Program-made: the position numbers and the translations under genes
Assembly: GCF_001543285.1 (NCBI RefSeq)
Contig: NZ_CP014164.1
Location: 62,001 to 126,000 of the forward strand
DNA: 64,000 nt
Reading direction: 5' to 3'
Origin: Aerococcus viridans
GTDB taxonomy: Bacteria; Bacillota; Bacilli; Lactobacillales; Aerococcaceae
The notes under the pieces: generated by a model
Databases searched by the model: none
What the model saw: only the letters and a program-made list of their open reading frames with translations
Told to the model about the DNA's origin: nothing
In this document: piece after piece, positions 1 through 9,344 of the stretch
Layout of the letters: each line of letters opens with the position of its first letter
How positions within the stretch are numbered: position 1 is the stretch's first letter

Positions 1-47
1 GTGACTTCATCGAAGAGAATGCTACCTACGCCAACATCGATTTATAG
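1..47 (+). CDS. gyrB: DNA gyrase subunit B, C-terminal end (partial)
   Basis: Only the last 15 codons lie in the window; in frame from base 3 they read DFIEENATYANIDL and stop at TAG. This matches the conserved RxFIEENA-type C-terminus of GyrB, and gyrA follows 18 bp downstream, the usual gyrBA order. GyrB is the ATPase subunit of the type II topoisomerase that introduces negative supercoils. Little more can be said from so short a piece. Confidence 0.9.
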   Translation, partial: DFIEENATYANIDL

Positions 48-65
48 TAAGGAGGGAAAAGTTTC

Positions 66-2645
66 ATGAGTGAAGAAATTAAAGAACAATTCCCACAACG
101 TGAGATATCGCAAGAAATGCGGACGTCATTTCTTGACTACGCCATGTCAGTTATTGTGGCTCGTGCCCTACCGGATGTCCGTGATGGCTTAAAACCCGTT
201 CACCGTCGTATCCTTTATGGAATGAATGAATTAGGGGTAACCTCAGATAAACCCTATAAAAAATCCGCCCGTATCGTTGGGGACGTAATGGGTAAATACC
301 ATCCGCATGGGGATTCAGCTATCTATGAATCAATGGTGCGTATGGCCCAAGACTTCTCTTACCGCTACATGCTAGTGGATGGTCACGGGAACTTCGGTTC
401 AGTCGATGGTGACCAAGCCGCAGCTATGCGTTATACCGAAGCACGTATGAGTAAGATTGCCCACGAAATGGTTCGTGACATGAATAAAGATACCGTTGAT
501 TTTATCCCTAACTATGACGGTGAAGAGCGTGAGCCAGAAGTATTACCAGCTCGCTTTCCTAACCTATTAGTAAACGGGACAACCGGTATCGCAGTTGGGA
601 TGACCACCAATATCCCAACCCATAACCTAAGCGAAGTCATCGGCGCCATTAAAATTTTAATGCAGAACGCTGACGCAACAACCAACGAATTGATGGAGGC
701 TTTACCAGGACCAGACTTCCCAACCGGTGGTATTGTCATCGGGAAATCAGGTATCCGTAAGGCTTATGAGACTGGAAAAGGGACAATCATTGTCCGTGCT
801 AAATTAGACATTGAAACCTTGTCTTCAGGTAAAGAACGGATTATCGTTCATGAAATTCCTTACATGGTGAACAAGGCTAAATTAGTCGAACGTATCGCTG
901 AACTAGCTCGCGACAAACGGGTAGAAGGGATCACCGCTGTACGTGACGAATCTGGTCGTGAAGGTATGCGTGTCGTTATTGAATGCCGTAAAGATGCCAG
1001 CGCATCTGTAATCGTTAATAACCTTTACAAATACACGCAATTACAAACAAACTTCGGTATTAACATGGTAGCCATTGTAAATGGTGTACCACGTACCCTA
1101 AGCTTGAAAGAAATTCTACAAAACTACCTACTTCACCAAGAAGAAGTTATCCGTCGTCGTTCGATTTTCGAGAAAAACAAGGCTGAAGCGCGTGCCCACA
1201 TCCTAGAAGGGTTGCAAATTGCCTTAGACCATATCGACGAAATTGTGAATATCTTACGTACATCACGTTCAGGTGACGAAGCGAAAGCCCGTTTTATCGA
1301 GGACTACAAGCTATCAGATAAACAATCGCAAGCTATCTTAGACATGCGTCTAGTTCGTCTAACTGGTTTAGAACGTGAGAAAATTGATAAAGAACACGCC
1401 GAATTAATGGCGCAAATCGACTACTTAAACCAAGTATTAGGATCTGAAACAATGCGTTACCAAATCATTTACGATGAATTAATTGAAATCGAAAGTAAAT
1501 TCGGTGATGACCGTCGTACAGAGTTAATGGTTGGTGAAATCCACAATATCGATGATGAAGACCTGATTGAAGAAAGTAACGTGATTGTTACCTTAACGCA
1601 AAACGGGTATATCAAACGTATTGATGATGTAGAATTTAGAGCTCAAAATCGTGGAGGTACGGGTGTTAAGGGGATGAGTATGAACGACGATGACTTCGTT
1701 GAAACCATGTTATCTACCTCAACCCACGACTCAGTCCTATTCTTCACCAACACTGGTCGCGTATTCCACTCTAAAGGTTATGAAATTCCAGAGTTTGGTC
1801 GTGCAGCAAAAGGGATTCCAGTTGTTAACCTGCTAAATCTACAACAAGACGAAACTGTTCAAGCAATGATCAACGTGACCCCAATTGAAGACGCAGAAGT
1901 AAAAGAACACTTATTATTCGTAACGAAAAACGGTACTGTAAAACGTACCAATGCAAGTGACTACTTCAATATCCGTAACAATGGGTTAATCGCCTTGAAA
2001 CTAGCTGAAGGCGATGAATTAGTGAAAGTTGTCTTAACTAGTGGTGATGACAACATTATTATCGCGTCCCGAGATGGTTATGCCGTAAGTTTCCAAGAAA
2101 CAAACGTCCGTAGCATGGGTCGTACCGCTACAGGTGTTCGCGGTATTCGTTTAAATGACGGCGATCAAGTGGTTGGTATGTCCGTACTTGGACCAGATGA
2201 TAATGTATTAGTGGTTACTGAAAAAGGTTACGGTAAACAAACACCAGCCAGCGAATATGGTATTAAAAACCGTGGTGGTAAAGGGGTTAAAACCATTAAT
2301 GTTACCGAGAAGAATGGTATCTTAGTTGGTTTAACAACCGTTTCAGGAGAAGAAGACATCATGTTAATGACGAATCAAGGTATAGCTATTCGTTTCCATG
2401 CGAAAAATATTTCGCAAACAGGCCGGGCAACACAAGGGGTGCGTTTAATCCGTCTAGCTGAAGATTCATATGTATCAGCAATTGCTAAAGTAGAAGCAAT
2501 TGAAGAAGCATTAGCAGCAACACCACTAGAAAATAAAACTGCTATTGATGCCCAATTAGCAGATGAACCCTCTGATGAAATGATTTCTCGTATGCAAGAA
2601 TTCGCAGACGATGCCCTATCTGACCAAGAAGAAACAGAAGACTAA
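66..2645 (+). CDS. gyrA: DNA gyrase subunit A
   Basis: 859-residue breakage-reunion subunit of gyrase, which acts with GyrB in the cytoplasm to supercoil DNA. The N-terminal winged-helix/tower part contains the catalytic tyrosine in AAMRYTEA (Tyr123) and the quinolone-determining segment [10 protein letters not shown] (about 79-88). Ser84 and Glu88 are the wild-type residues at the usual resistance positions. A GyrA-box-like QNRGGTG at about 527 starts the C-terminal beta-pinwheel, and the tail is acidic, as is common. An AAGGAGGG ribosome site precedes ATG 66. The length is normal. A strong terminator follows, so gyrBA is a separate unit from rpsF. Confidence 0.98.
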   Translation: MSEEIKEQFPQREISQEMRTSFLDYAMSVIVARALPDVRDGLKPVHRRILYGMNELGVTSDKPYKKSARIVGDVMGKYHPHGDSAIYESMVRMAQDFSYRYMLVDGHGNFGSVDGDQAAAMRYTEARMSKIAHEMVRDMNKDTVDFIPNYDGEEREPEVLPARFPNLLVNGTTGIAVGMTTNIPTHNLSEVIGAIKILMQNADATTNELMEALPGPDFPTGGIVIGKSGIRKAYETGKGTIIVRAKLDIETLSSGKERIIVHEIPYMVNKAKLVERIAELARDKRVEGITAVRDESGREGMRVVIECRKDASASVIVNNLYKYTQLQTNFGINMVAIVNGVPRTLSLKEILQNYLLHQEEVIRRRSIFEKNKAEARAHILEGLQIALDHIDEIVNILRTSRSGDEAKARFIEDYKLSDKQSQAILDMRLVRLTGLEREKIDKEHAELMAQIDYLNQVLGSETMRYQIIYDELIEIESKFGDDRRTELMVGEIHNIDDEDLIEESNVIVTLTQNGYIKRIDDVEFRAQNRGGTGVKGMSMNDDDFVETMLSTSTHDSVLFFTNTGRVFHSKGYEIPEFGRAAKGIPVVNLLNLQQDETVQAMINVTPIEDAEVKEHLLFVTKNGTVKRTNASDYFNIRNNGLIALKLAEGDELVKVVLTSGDDNIIIASRDGYAVSFQETNVRSMGRTATGVRGIRLNDGDQVVGMSVLGPDDNVLVVTEKGYGKQTPASEYGIKNRGGKGVKTINVTEKNGILVGLTTVSGEEDIMLMTNQGIAIRFHAKNISQTGRATQGVRLIRLAEDSYVSAIAKVEAIEEALAATPLENKTAIDAQLADEPSDEMISRMQEFADDALSDQEETED

Positions 2646-2672
2646 AATTGGTAATACAATAAAAAAGTTGCG

Positions 2673-2720
2673 AAAATCCCATGAAATGGCTATTGATAGG
2701 CCACTTCATGGGATTTTTTT
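2673..2720 (+). terminator. Rho-independent terminator after gyrA
   Basis: The arm at 2673-2690 (AAATCCCATGAAATGG) pairs with 2701-2716 (CCACTTCATGGGATTT) with one mismatch, and a run of T follows. It ends the gyrBA transcript. Confidence 0.9.
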
Positions 2721-2802
2721 GATGTCTTTTAGATTAGATTATTCTGGTATATTAACCTAAATTATTTTCTTACAAATATACGCTTGATTTTTAAGATATC
2801 AC

Positions 2803-2831
2803 TTGATTTATATAGATTATTTTGATAAAAT
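2803..2831 (+). promoter_or_regulatory. Vegetative promoter of rpsF-ssb-rpsR
   Basis: TTGATT (2803-2808) and TAAAAT (2826-2831) are separated by 17 bp, the spacing of a sigma-A promoter, about 80 bp upstream of rpsF. Confidence 0.65.
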
Positions 2832-2862
2832 ACTTTATTGTGAGTATTAATATACTCTCCTT

Positions 2863-2883
2863 GCTCTCAAGGATGTTGAGAGC
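2863..2883 (+). promoter_or_regulatory. Hairpin in rpsF leader (possible S6:S18 autoregulatory site)
   Basis: A perfect 8-bp stem GCTCTCAA / TTGAGAGC with a 5-base loop sits in the untranslated leader just before the rpsF ribosome site. Leaders of rpsF are known to bind the S6:S18 complex in many bacteria. I did not recognise the conserved bulged CCG of that motif, so the regulatory role is inferred from position only. Confidence 0.35.
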
Positions 2884-2913
2884 CAATAGACCAAAAGGAG
2901 GTGCAAAAGTCTG

Positions 2914-3216
2914 ATGAGTGAAAACACTACTAAATACGAAGTTTTATACATTATTCGTCCTGATATGGAAGAAGCGTCTAAAAAAGCTTTGGTTGAACAA
3001 TTCGATCAAATCTTAACTTCAAACGGTGTAACAATTAATGAATCTAAAGACTGGGCAAAACGTCGTCTTGCATATGAAATCAACGATTACAAAGAGGGTA
3101 TCTACCACTTAGTTGATATGGAAGCTGACGATGCGGAAGGAATCAACGAATTCGACCGTCTTGCCAAAATCAATGACAATATCTTACGTCATATGATTAC
3201 TAAAATCGAAGACTAA
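2914..3216 (+). CDS. rpsF: 30S ribosomal protein S6
   Basis: A 100-residue small-subunit protein that pairs with S18 on the 30S platform. The N-terminus [17 protein letters not shown] and the segment [17 protein letters not shown] are typical of S6. AAAGGAGGT precedes ATG 2914 at ideal spacing. It is first in the rpsF-ssb-rpsR operon, with 36 bp to ssb. The length is normal for the family. Confidence 0.97.
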   Translation: MSENTTKYEVLYIIRPDMEEASKKALVEQFDQILTSNGVTINESKDWAKRRLAYEINDYKEGIYHLVDMEADDAEGINEFDRLAKINDNILRHMITKIED

Positions 3217-3252
3217 TTAACAATACATATTTCGTGAGAGAGGAGTTATTTC

Positions 3253-3804
3253 ATGATTAATAATGTTGTACTGGTCGGCCGTTTAACTCGTGACGTTGAT
3301 GTGCGTTATACGCAAAGTGGCGTTGCCGTTGGATCTTTCAGCGTTGCCGTTGAAAGAAACTTTAAAAATGCCCAAGGTGAACGTGAGACAGATTTTATTA
3401 ACTGTGTTATTTGGCGTAAAGCAGCAGAGAATTTTGCGCGTTTTACCCGTAAAGGTTCATTAGTAGGTGTTGAAGGCAGCATCCAAACTCGAAACTACGA
3501 GAATAACCAAGGACAACGTGTATACGTTACTGAGATTTTGGTTGATAACTTTAGTTTATTAGAATCAAAATCAGTTACTGAAAGCCGCCCTGCCTCTGAT
3601 AATAATAATAACAGTGGTTTTGGTGGGTTTAATAACAATAACGCAAACAACAACAGCTATAACAATCAAAATGCTGATCCATTTGATGGAAACAGCTTTA
3701 ATCAAAACTCCTCTTCATTTAACAATGGTAACGATAACCCATTCCCATCATCTAATGATGGTTCTGGTTCAATCAATGTTACCGATGATGACTTACCATT
3801 CTAA
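3253..3804 (+). CDS. ssb: Single-stranded DNA-binding protein
   Basis: 183 residues. The N-terminal OB fold (about 1-105) begins [21 protein letters not shown] low-complexity Asn/Ser/Gly-rich linker (about 118-170) leads to the acidic tip DDDLPF, which recruits partner replication and repair proteins. SSB coats single-stranded DNA during replication. It lies between rpsF and rpsR as in most Firmicutes, so expression follows the ribosomal operon. A GAGGAG ribosome site precedes the ATG. Confidence 0.97.
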   Translation: MINNVVLVGRLTRDVDVRYTQSGVAVGSFSVAVERNFKNAQGERETDFINCVIWRKAAENFARFTRKGSLVGVEGSIQTRNYENNQGQRVYVTEILVDNFSLLESKSVTESRPASDNNNNSGFGGFNNNNANNNSYNNQNADPFDGNSFNQNSSSFNNGNDNPFPSSNDGSGSINVTDDDLPF

Positions 3805-3830
3805 TGGTATAAGTAAGGGAGGTAAAAAAT

Positions 3831-4067
3831 ATGGCAGCACAACGCCGCGGTGGTCGTAGACGTAAAAAAGTATGTTTCTTCTGCGCTAACCACATTGATC
3901 ATGTAGATTACAAAGACACAGATTTATTAAAACGTTATATTTCTGAAAAAGGTAAAATCTTACCTCGTCGTGTAACTGGTACATGTGCAAAACACCAACG
4001 TACTTTAACAGCTGGTATTAAACGCGCTCGTATTATGGCTTTAATTCCATTTACTACAGCAGACTAA
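3831..4067 (+). CDS. rpsR: 30S ribosomal protein S18
   Basis: 78 residues of small-subunit protein that forms the S6:S18 heterodimer. A basic N-terminus is followed by [17 protein letters not shown], and the core segment [29 protein letters not shown] is split here by description only because it is a single conserved stretch. The ribosome site GGGAGGT precedes ATG 3831. It is last in the operon, and a terminator follows within 10 bp. Confidence 0.97.
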   Translation: MAAQRRGGRRRKKVCFFCANHIDHVDYKDTDLLKRYISEKGKILPRRVTGTCAKHQRTLTAGIKRARIMALIPFTTAD

Positions 4068-4074
4068 TACTAAT

Positions 4075-4112
4075 CAAAAAACCATTTCGCCTTCTGGTGA
4101 AATGGTTTTTTT
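4075..4112 (+). terminator. Rho-independent terminator after rpsR
   Basis: AAAAACCATTTC pairs with GAAATGGTTTTT around a short loop, followed by T residues. The A-run on the other side makes it potentially bidirectional, which would also serve the convergent gene at 4129-4509. Confidence 0.9.
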
Positions 4113-4128
4113 CTACGTTTAAACTAAC

Positions 4129-4509
4129 TTAATTTGTTGTAATTTCGACTAGATTGCCCTCTGGGTCTTGGACTACAGATTCATAGTAACCATCACCGGT
4201 TGTTCGTGGACCAGATAAAAGTGGGAACCCATCTGCGACTAATTGGGCTGTTTTTGCGTCTACAGCCTCTTTATCTCCTACTGCTAGTGCAATATGTCCA
4301 TAACCTAAAGCATCGGCAATATGGGGGCTTAAATGCTTTTTATTCGTTAATTCTAGTCGACTGCCTTCATCAAAGCTTAAAAAGTATGATGAAAAATGCG
4401 TTTTAGGATTGTGGTAGCGGTCACCTGCCTTGGCTTCAAAGTATTTTTCATAAAATGCTTTGACAAGTTCTAAGTCAGTCACCCATAAAGCAACGTGTTC
4501 AATTTTCAT
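4129..4509 (-). CDS. VOC-superfamily (glyoxalase I / dioxygenase fold) protein
   Basis: 126 residues forming the paired beta-alpha-beta-beta-beta modules of the vicinal-oxygen-chelate fold. Candidate metal ligands are visible at His5 (IEHVALWV), Glu53, His72 (GYGHIALAV) and Glu122 (DPEGNLVEI). That pattern fits a glyoxalase-like lyase, but VOC proteins also include dioxygenases and antibiotic-binding proteins, so the substrate is unknown. It is monocistronic, with ribosome site AAAGGAG before ATG 4509 and a perfect inverted repeat in the upstream region. Confidence 0.8.
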   Translation of the reverse strand: MKIEHVALWVTDLELVKAFYEKYFEAKAGDRYHNPKTHFSSYFLSFDEGSRLELTNKKHLSPHIADALGYGHIALAVGDKEAVDAKTAQLVADGFPLLSGPRTTGDGYYESVVQDPEGNLVEITTN

Positions 4510-4524
4510 ATATAAACTCCTTTG

Positions 4525-4552
4525 GTGTGTAATTTAGAATACGCTTACACAC
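4525..4552. promoter_or_regulatory. Inverted repeat upstream of the VOC gene (putative operator)
   Basis: GTGTGTAA and TTACACAC form a perfect 8-bp inverted repeat with a 12-bp centre, 16 bp before the gene start. Size and position suit a dimeric repressor operator; the regulator is unknown. Confidence 0.4.
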
Positions 4553-4567
4553 TATAGGATAAAGCAA

Positions 4568-4597
4568 AACGAGCTGTGACGCTAGTCACAACTCGTT
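4568..4597 (-). terminator. Terminator downstream of the iron-type alcohol dehydrogenase
   Basis: On the minus strand AACGAGTTGTGAC pairs with GTCACAGCTCGTT around a 4-base loop, followed by TTTGCTTT. It lies about 70 bp past the stop of the gene at 4667-5734. Confidence 0.7.
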
Positions 4598-4666
4598 CTT
4601 AGGGAATTCCTATGTTAAGTATGTTGATTACTTGTTTAATCTCATGTTCTAAGGAGGAAAATCTGA

Positions 4667-5734
4667 TTAGTCCAAAGCTTCAACATCTCTAATTGCTTGT
4701 TCAAATTTCTCACGGGTAATGGTATATGGAGAGAATGTTAAATCGTCCATAGTCATCGCTTTATCAACTAATTTGTCGATATCTTCTTGCGTTGTTACCC
4801 CTTGAGCTGCCAATTTAGTTGGCAATTTAATTGATTCCATGAATGCTTTCATACGGTCACGGTATTCAAATTGTTGGTCCATTGTTAGTAATAACAAGAT
4901 ACCATATGAAACTACCTCACCGTGTAAGTGTTCATGAGCTTGTGGCAGAACAGTATAGCCATAGTAGTAGGCATGTGCCATGTTTGAGTTGATGTCATTT
5001 TCCACTAATACAGACGCATAAGCTGATGCACCAATAATTTCAAGAACAACATCTTCTAAAGCCTGGTTTGTTTCTTTGTTACGTACAGCTTCTAGAGCTT
5101 CAGCGCCAACAGCCATCAATTTATCATTCGTACCTTTGACGATATTTACCCCTAAACGATTTTCAAAGCTTAGGTCTCTGCCACGTGAAGAAAAACTAGT
5201 CTCTACTTCTTTAGACATACAGTCACCAATACCAGCCCATAAGTATTCAACAGGCGCCTCAGCGATGATTTGTGTATCGATGAAGGTATGGTCAGCTGGT
5301 GCTTTACGGTAAGCTAAACCTGCCATCTCATGGTTATCATGATACATAACACATACTGACGAAGTTGGCGCTGAAACTGAAGCTAGAGTGGGGATAGTGA
5401 ATAATGGTTTGTCTAAGTCACGAGCTACTACCTTAATTGTATCAATCGCGCGTCCCCCACCAACTGCAAAGATCATATCCGCATCTTGCACTTCTTTGAT
5501 CGCTTTCATTTTCTCAACATTGGTATATGAAGCTTCCTTTCCGTAGACTTGTACGGTTGCCACTTTTAATGATGATTTTTCTAGGGCAGCAGTTAAACGT
5601 TCCTTACTGGCTGCCAAGGCTTTTTCACCACCTAGAATCGCGACTGTTGTACCAAATTGACTACAATATTCATCAATTGCATCAAAGGCATCAACACCAA
5701 TTGTTAAATTTGGTAGGTTTACTGATAGAGACAT
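4667..5734 (-). CDS. Iron-containing alcohol dehydrogenase family protein (GldA/HcxA-like)
   Basis: 355 residues. The nucleotide-binding half has AVGGGRAIDT (about 90-99). The helical half carries the metal-ligand pattern of the family: Asp171 (GIGDCMSKE), His254 (NMAHAYYYG) and His271 (HEHLHGEVV). Family members oxidise glycerol, other polyols or 2-hydroxy acids with NAD(P); the GGGRAID form is closest to GldA or HcxA. The substrate cannot be fixed from sequence. Minus strand, separated from ilvE by an inverted repeat, so probably its own transcript. Confidence 0.85.
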   Translation of the reverse strand: MSLSVNLPNLTIGVDAFDAIDEYCSQFGTTVAILGGEKALAASKERLTAALEKSSLKVATVQVYGKEASYTNVEKMKAIKEVQDADMIFAVGGGRAIDTIKVVARDLDKPLFTIPTLASVSAPTSSVCVMYHDNHEMAGLAYRKAPADHTFIDTQIIAEAPVEYLWAGIGDCMSKEVETSFSSRGRDLSFENRLGVNIVKGTNDKLMAVGAEALEAVRNKETNQALEDVVLEIIGASAYASVLVENDINSNMAHAYYYGYTVLPQAHEHLHGEVVSYGILLLLTMDQQFEYRDRMKAFMESIKLPTKLAAQGVTTQEDIDKLVDKAMTMDDLTFSPYTITREKFEQAIRDVEALD

Positions 5735-5763
5735 ATTTATCTTCCTTCTTTCTTCATAATCAT

Positions 5764-5796
5764 CCTTTTAAACTAATTTATGCTTGGTTTAAAAGG
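5764..5796. promoter_or_regulatory. Inverted repeat between ilvE and the alcohol dehydrogenase
   Basis: CCTTTTAAAC and GTTTAAAAGG form a perfect 10-bp inverted repeat 30 bp upstream of the dehydrogenase start and just past the ilvE stop. No T-run follows on the minus strand, so an operator or processing site is as likely as a terminator. Confidence 0.4.
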
Positions 5797-5811
5797 CATT
5801 TGGTAAAATGA

Positions 5812-6846
5812 TTAATCTTCATCAACGTCTACAATCCATCCTTCAGGTGCTTCTAATTCACCAAATTGGATACCCGTTAATTCTTTGTATAATTTTTGTG
5901 ATACTGGACCAACCTCAGTTTCTGAGAAGAATACGTGACGGTTGTCTTTGTATGTTACAGAACCAGCTGGAGAAATAACAGCCGCGTTACCCATAGCCCC
6001 TGCTTCAGAATATTTGTCAAAGTCATCTACTTTAATATCGCCCTCTTCAACTTCTAAGCCCAAACGATGTTCTGCTAACCATAACAATGATTTTTTAGTG
6101 ATTGAAGGTAATACTGTGTCTGATTTAGGTGTTACAAATTTGTTTGTATCTTTCTCGATAGCAAAGAAGTTTGCTGATGAGAATTCATCTACTTTAGTAT
6201 GTGTTGCTGGGTCTAAGTATAATACGTCATCGTAACCAGATTCTTGGATACGTTTAGCTGTTGCTAATGTTGATGCGTAGTTAGCTGTTGCTTTGATGTT
6301 ACCAGTACCATCAGCTGCTACACGGTCATGTTCGTGGTCGATGATGTAGTTATGTGGTGCTAACCCACCTTTGTATAAAGGACCAACTGGTGTTACGTAG
6401 ATTGTAAATAAGTATTCTTCAGCTGCTGATACTTGTACGTGGTCACCGATACCTAATAACATAGGACGGATGAACATTGCAGCACCGTTGTGGCCATATG
6501 GTGGCACATAGTCACGGTTAGCTTTAATAACTTCCTTACAAGCACGGACAAATTCTTCAACTGGTACTTCTGGCATCGCCATACGACGAGCACCACGGTT
6601 TAAACGTTCACCAAATTCATCTGGACGGAATAAAACGATCTTGCCATCTTTTGTACCATAAGCTTTATTACCTTCGAATACCCCTTGGCCGTAGTTGACG
6701 ATTGGAGCAGCTTCACGAATTGGTAATTGAGGATCTGTTTCTAATCCTGCTTTATACCATTCGCCATCTTTCCAGTATGCACGCCAGCGGTATGGTACTT
6801 CCGTATAAGAAAAATCTAATTCATCCCAGTTTAATTTGTCAGTCAT
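5812..6846 (-). CDS. ilvE: Branched-chain amino-acid aminotransferase
   Basis: A fold-type IV PLP enzyme of 344 residues that interconverts Leu, Ile and Val with their 2-oxo acids using glutamate/2-oxoglutarate. Motifs include YGQGVFEGNKAY near the N-terminus, the PLP-lysine region GTGNIKATANYAS, and the EFSSANFFA and EAGAMGNAAVISP segments around the cofactor. I place the start at MTDKLNW (6846) because GGAGTTGCTC lies just upstream; an in-frame ATG three codons earlier is possible. It is preceded by a leader peptide and terminator that couple expression to branched-chain aminoacyl-tRNA supply. A paralogue lies at 39156-40175. Confidence 0.93.
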   Translation of the reverse strand: MTDKLNWDELDFSYTEVPYRWRAYWKDGEWYKAGLETDPQLPIREAAPIVNYGQGVFEGNKAYGTKDGKIVLFRPDEFGERLNRGARRMAMPEVPVEEFVRACKEVIKANRDYVPPYGHNGAAMFIRPMLLGIGDHVQVSAAEEYLFTIYVTPVGPLYKGGLAPHNYIIDHEHDRVAADGTGNIKATANYASTLATAKRIQESGYDDVLYLDPATHTKVDEFSSANFFAIEKDTNKFVTPKSDTVLPSITKKSLLWLAEHRLGLEVEEGDIKVDDFDKYSEAGAMGNAAVISPAGSVTYKDNRHVFFSETEVGPVSQKLYKELTGIQFGELEAPEGWIVDVDED

Positions 6847-6902
6847 AATGAGCAACTCCTTTAAGTTTAATTTCTAAGTAACAATATCAGCAATTTATTA
6901 GC

Positions 6903-6938
6903 AAAAGAAAAGGCCCCCCACGCGCTGGTGGGAGGCCT
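6903..6938 (-). terminator. Attenuator terminator of ilvE
   Basis: On the minus strand AGGCCTCCCAC (6938-6928) pairs with GTGGGGGGCCT (6921-6911), followed by TTTCTTTT. It lies between the leader peptide and ilvE and is the regulated stop of the attenuator. Confidence 0.88.
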
Positions 6939-7019
6939 AAGTCCCATTCAGCGTTAACAAGCACGAATAGGACTTACGATTTGTTATTAGTGAAAACCAC
7001 TAATTCGTAAAGTCCTGTT
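6939..7019 (-). promoter_or_regulatory. Competing leader hairpins of the ilvE attenuator
   Basis: Reading the minus strand, a long stem forms between AGGACTTTACGAATTAGTG and CACTAATAAC...GTAAGTCCT, enclosing the end of the leader peptide. Its second arm can pair instead with TGAATGGGACTT just before the terminator (AAGTCCTATTCG with the complementary 12 bases, two G-U pairs). The two structures exclude each other. The alternative stem abuts but does not overlap the terminator stem, so how the switch reaches the terminator is inference. Confidence 0.7.
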
Positions 7020-7056
7020 TATTAATAATAATGACCACTTGTGCTGTCTTTTTCAT
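7000..7056 (-). CDS. ilvE leader peptide (Val-Val-Ile-Ile-Ile)
   Basis: An 18-residue ORF, MKKTAQVVIIINKQDFTN, with GAGGTAG before its ATG. Five consecutive branched-chain codons (GTG GTC ATT ATT ATT) sit where ribosome stalling would change folding of the downstream hairpins. Leader peptides rich in the regulating amino acid are the hallmark of ribosome-mediated attenuation. It lies 150 bp upstream of ilvE, downstream of a good promoter. Confidence 0.85.
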   Translation of the reverse strand: MKKTAQVVIIINKQDFTN

Positions 7057-7089
7057 GAGACTACCTCTTTCGTTTTCTAATGTTAATTT

Positions 7090-7118
7090 AATATAACGCA
7101 TAATACAAATGATTGCAA
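7090..7118 (-). promoter_or_regulatory. Promoter of the ilvE leader transcript
   Basis: On the minus strand TTGCAA (7118-7113) and TATATT (7095-7090) are 17 bp apart, about 35 bp before the leader-peptide start. Confidence 0.7.
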
Positions 7119-7171
7119 CAGGAAAAATGAAAAAAATCTAATAAATTTGCAAATAAATTAAAATTATCTAA

Positions 7172-7205
7172 TAAAAAGGCGTATATGGCAACGCCACATA
7201 CGCCT
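7172..7205 (-). terminator. Terminator after the oligopeptide-binding protein remnant
   Basis: On the minus strand AGGCGTATGTGGC pairs with GCCATATACGCCT around a 3-base loop, then TTTTTATT. It is the original 3' end of the broken gene upstream. Confidence 0.88.
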
Positions 7206-7248
7206 AATCACTATCTAAAAATGGTTGTAATATCTAGTTCAAATCACT

Positions 7249-8133
7249 TTATTCAGATACGGGTGCATCAGCTGTTACTTCAACTGTGTGCCATCCAAAG
7301 TCATCCGCTGGGTTATGCGCGTAGTCAAAGTGTTTTACGCGGTTGTTAATAGGCATAACTTGTTGACGGAATAATGTTGGAATAACTGGTGCTTCTTCAG
7401 AGAAGTATTTTTGCCACTCAATAAAGGTATTACGTTGGAATTCTTCATCAAAGGCTTCTGAACTTGTAAAGTCAGCCATGAATTGGTCATTCTCTTCAGT
7501 TGCCCAACGTGTATAGTTAAAGGCAGCATTACGCGCGTATAAACCGTTTGGTGCTGGGTCAGTACCTGTACCCCAAGCAGCTTGATAGATATCGATATTT
7601 TCATCATCTGCTTCAATACGGTCATAGAAACTGTTGAATTCTAGTAAACGACCATCTGTTAATTGGACATCTAATCCAACTTCATTCCAAGCTTGGATAT
7701 AGTATTGTGCAATCGGCTCTGCAGTTTCCCCACCTGCCATAGAGGCAAAGTTAATTTGTAATGGTTCACCATCTGGATCTTCACGAATACCATCGTTATC
7801 TGTATCTACGTAGCCAGCATCATCTAATAGTTGGTTAGCTTTATCAGGATCGTAGCTATAGCCAGGTACTTCTTCGGTTGTAGCACCAAAGCTACCAAAT
7901 ACAGGTGGAATAACGGTATTTGCATTGGAACGTAGACCATTATAGAATCGTTGTGCTACAGCATCGTCATCAATAGCATACCCCATTGCTTGACGAAGGG
8001 ATTTATCAGCCATTTTGGCATCTTCATCATAAATAACCTCACCGGCTTCAGCATCCCAAGATCCCAGCTTAAATCCGATATAAGTATAAGATAATTCTTC
8101 GCGACCGAGTAATGTATAACCAGGTAATTCTGC
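7249..8133 (-). pseudogene. Oligopeptide ABC transporter substrate-binding protein, C-terminal remnant
   Basis: About 295 codons of the C-terminal half of an OppA/AppA-type (SBP family 5) peptide-binding protein. Recognisable segments are SLRQAMGYAIDDDAVAQRFY, then NQLLDDAGYVDTDNDGIRED and INFASMAGGETAEPIAQYY. The reading frame starts abruptly at about 8133 after a stop; the signal peptide, lipobox and N-terminal lobe (roughly half of a normal protein of about 550-600 residues) are missing. A Met at 8013 lies inside the homologous region and has no ribosome site. The break coincides with the start of the gene-free parS/DnaA-box stretch. Confidence 0.85.
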
Positions 8134-8207
8134 TTATCGTTTTAATAATAGGAAGATAAATGGATTAAGCAGCTTGAAAATTATAATCAAAATAGGAAAC
8201 ATGTGTT

Positions 8208-8216
8208 TGTGGATAA
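8208..8216 (-). promoter_or_regulatory. DnaA box
   Basis: TGTGGATAA, a perfect match on the minus strand to the TTATCCACA consensus; first of three within 123 bp. Confidence 0.7.
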
Positions 8217-8226
8217 AGCTGTGATT

Positions 8227-8248
8227 AATTCGAATAAACGTTCGAATT
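8227..8248. repeat. Inverted repeat between DnaA boxes
   Basis: AATTCGAA and TTCGAATT flank a 6-base loop. It lies between the first two DnaA boxes and may be an unwinding or protein-binding structure. Confidence 0.5.
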
Positions 8249-8273
8249 CTCTTGGTGCTGTTGGCAAGTATCT

Positions 8274-8282
8274 TGTGGATAA
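8274..8282 (-). promoter_or_regulatory. DnaA box
   Basis: TGTGGATAA, a perfect consensus match on the minus strand, 66 bp from the first box. Confidence 0.7.
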
Positions 8283-8321
8283 AATTCAACCACGGTGAGG
8301 AGATCAATATATAAAAATGAC

Positions 8322-8330
8322 TTATCCACA
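8322..8330 (+). promoter_or_regulatory. DnaA box
   Basis: TTATCCACA, a perfect consensus match on the plus strand. It is followed directly by TGTGGAGAT, an imperfect inverted partner. Confidence 0.7.
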
Positions 8331-9328
8331 TGTGGAGATAGGTAGATTTTAACCGGTTATTTTTAAGAAAATGGCTGTTTCACATGAAAACTGTTGTTAA
8401 AATAGCTGCATATTAGGGTCAATAAATTGATGGTATATAAGTAATTGAAAACGAAATAAGAAGCAAAAAGAGCCTATATCATGTAAGGATATATAACATA
8501 TACAATTACAAATTGTTGTAGTACAGTGAAGGGATTCTAAATAAAAAGATTGCAAATTTTAAAAAGGGGATGTGTATTGAATCCTGCTTTATATAAAAAA
8601 ATTAGGTTTAGAGAGATAAAAAGTAGATATAAGCTAAGTAAATAAATGATAGTCATTATTGAATAAAAGTAAAAAAGAATAGTGGCGTATCTCTTTTCAA
8701 GTGCATATAGATGTGAAATTTCACAAGCAAATGAGTTCGAAAGAAGAAGAAAGCATTGATATAGTATAACCATCGATGTGACAAGCTAATAGAAGAAGTT
8801 AAGTAAAATTTAGAGAGACAAGGTGTTAATTTTACTTAAATTAAGTGAATACGGAGAGAAGTATAGACATAACCAAGAATAATAGAAGAAGATAAATGAA
8901 ATTACCTGTCGTTTGATTTTCAATGAGATTTCACGTGTTGGTGCCGTATCAATAAGCGCACTCGGCCCTTCTTATCTGCTTATTTTATGCCCACCCTTAT
9001 ATAATTGGTAAATTTAGCAGCGGTAAGAATTGAGGGATCTATTTATTGAATTCTCCTTATATATTATGATTAGCCAAGTTCTTGTTTAATAGAAGGCTAT
9101 TGTATGAGGGTTTGACTGTATTTTTGGCCATTATCCTATCAATAAAGCCAATTTTAGAGTGTTTTCAGAGTGTCAGTTAAATAAAATCGCGCTTCCATGC
9201 CTTTTTTATAAGGAAAAAGCAGTGGTTTACAACAATAACAATTTTCTACTTCAGTTTTTATGATTATAGCCTGATTTGTATTTTTTGATGCATTGCCCTC
9301 TTTGGGCTTTTATATAAAACTATAAGGA

Positions 9329-9344
9329 TGTTTCACGTGAAACA
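9329..9344. promoter_or_regulatory. parS site 1
   Basis: TGTTTCACGTGAAACA, a perfect match to the Firmicutes parS consensus. The palindrome extends to 9326-9347 (GGA on one side, TCC on the other). It should bind ParB (Spo0J). Confidence 0.9.

Noticed and set aside
66..2645. Fluoroquinolone-resistance mutation in gyrA
   Set aside because: The key residues are Ser84 and Glu88, the susceptible-type amino acids.
2863..2883. Definite S6:S18 riboregulator
   Set aside because: The hairpin is present but the conserved bulged motif was not recognised, so it is listed only as a possible leader element.
6900..7060. T-box riboswitch before ilvE
   Set aside because: No T-box AGGGTGGNACCGCG-like sequence or specifier loop; the leader peptide with Val/Ile codons explains the structure.
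8134..8773. Short hydrophobic minus-strand ORFs in the parS region
   Set aside because: Extremely AT-rich, no ribosome sites, overlapping DnaA boxes; no family resemblance.
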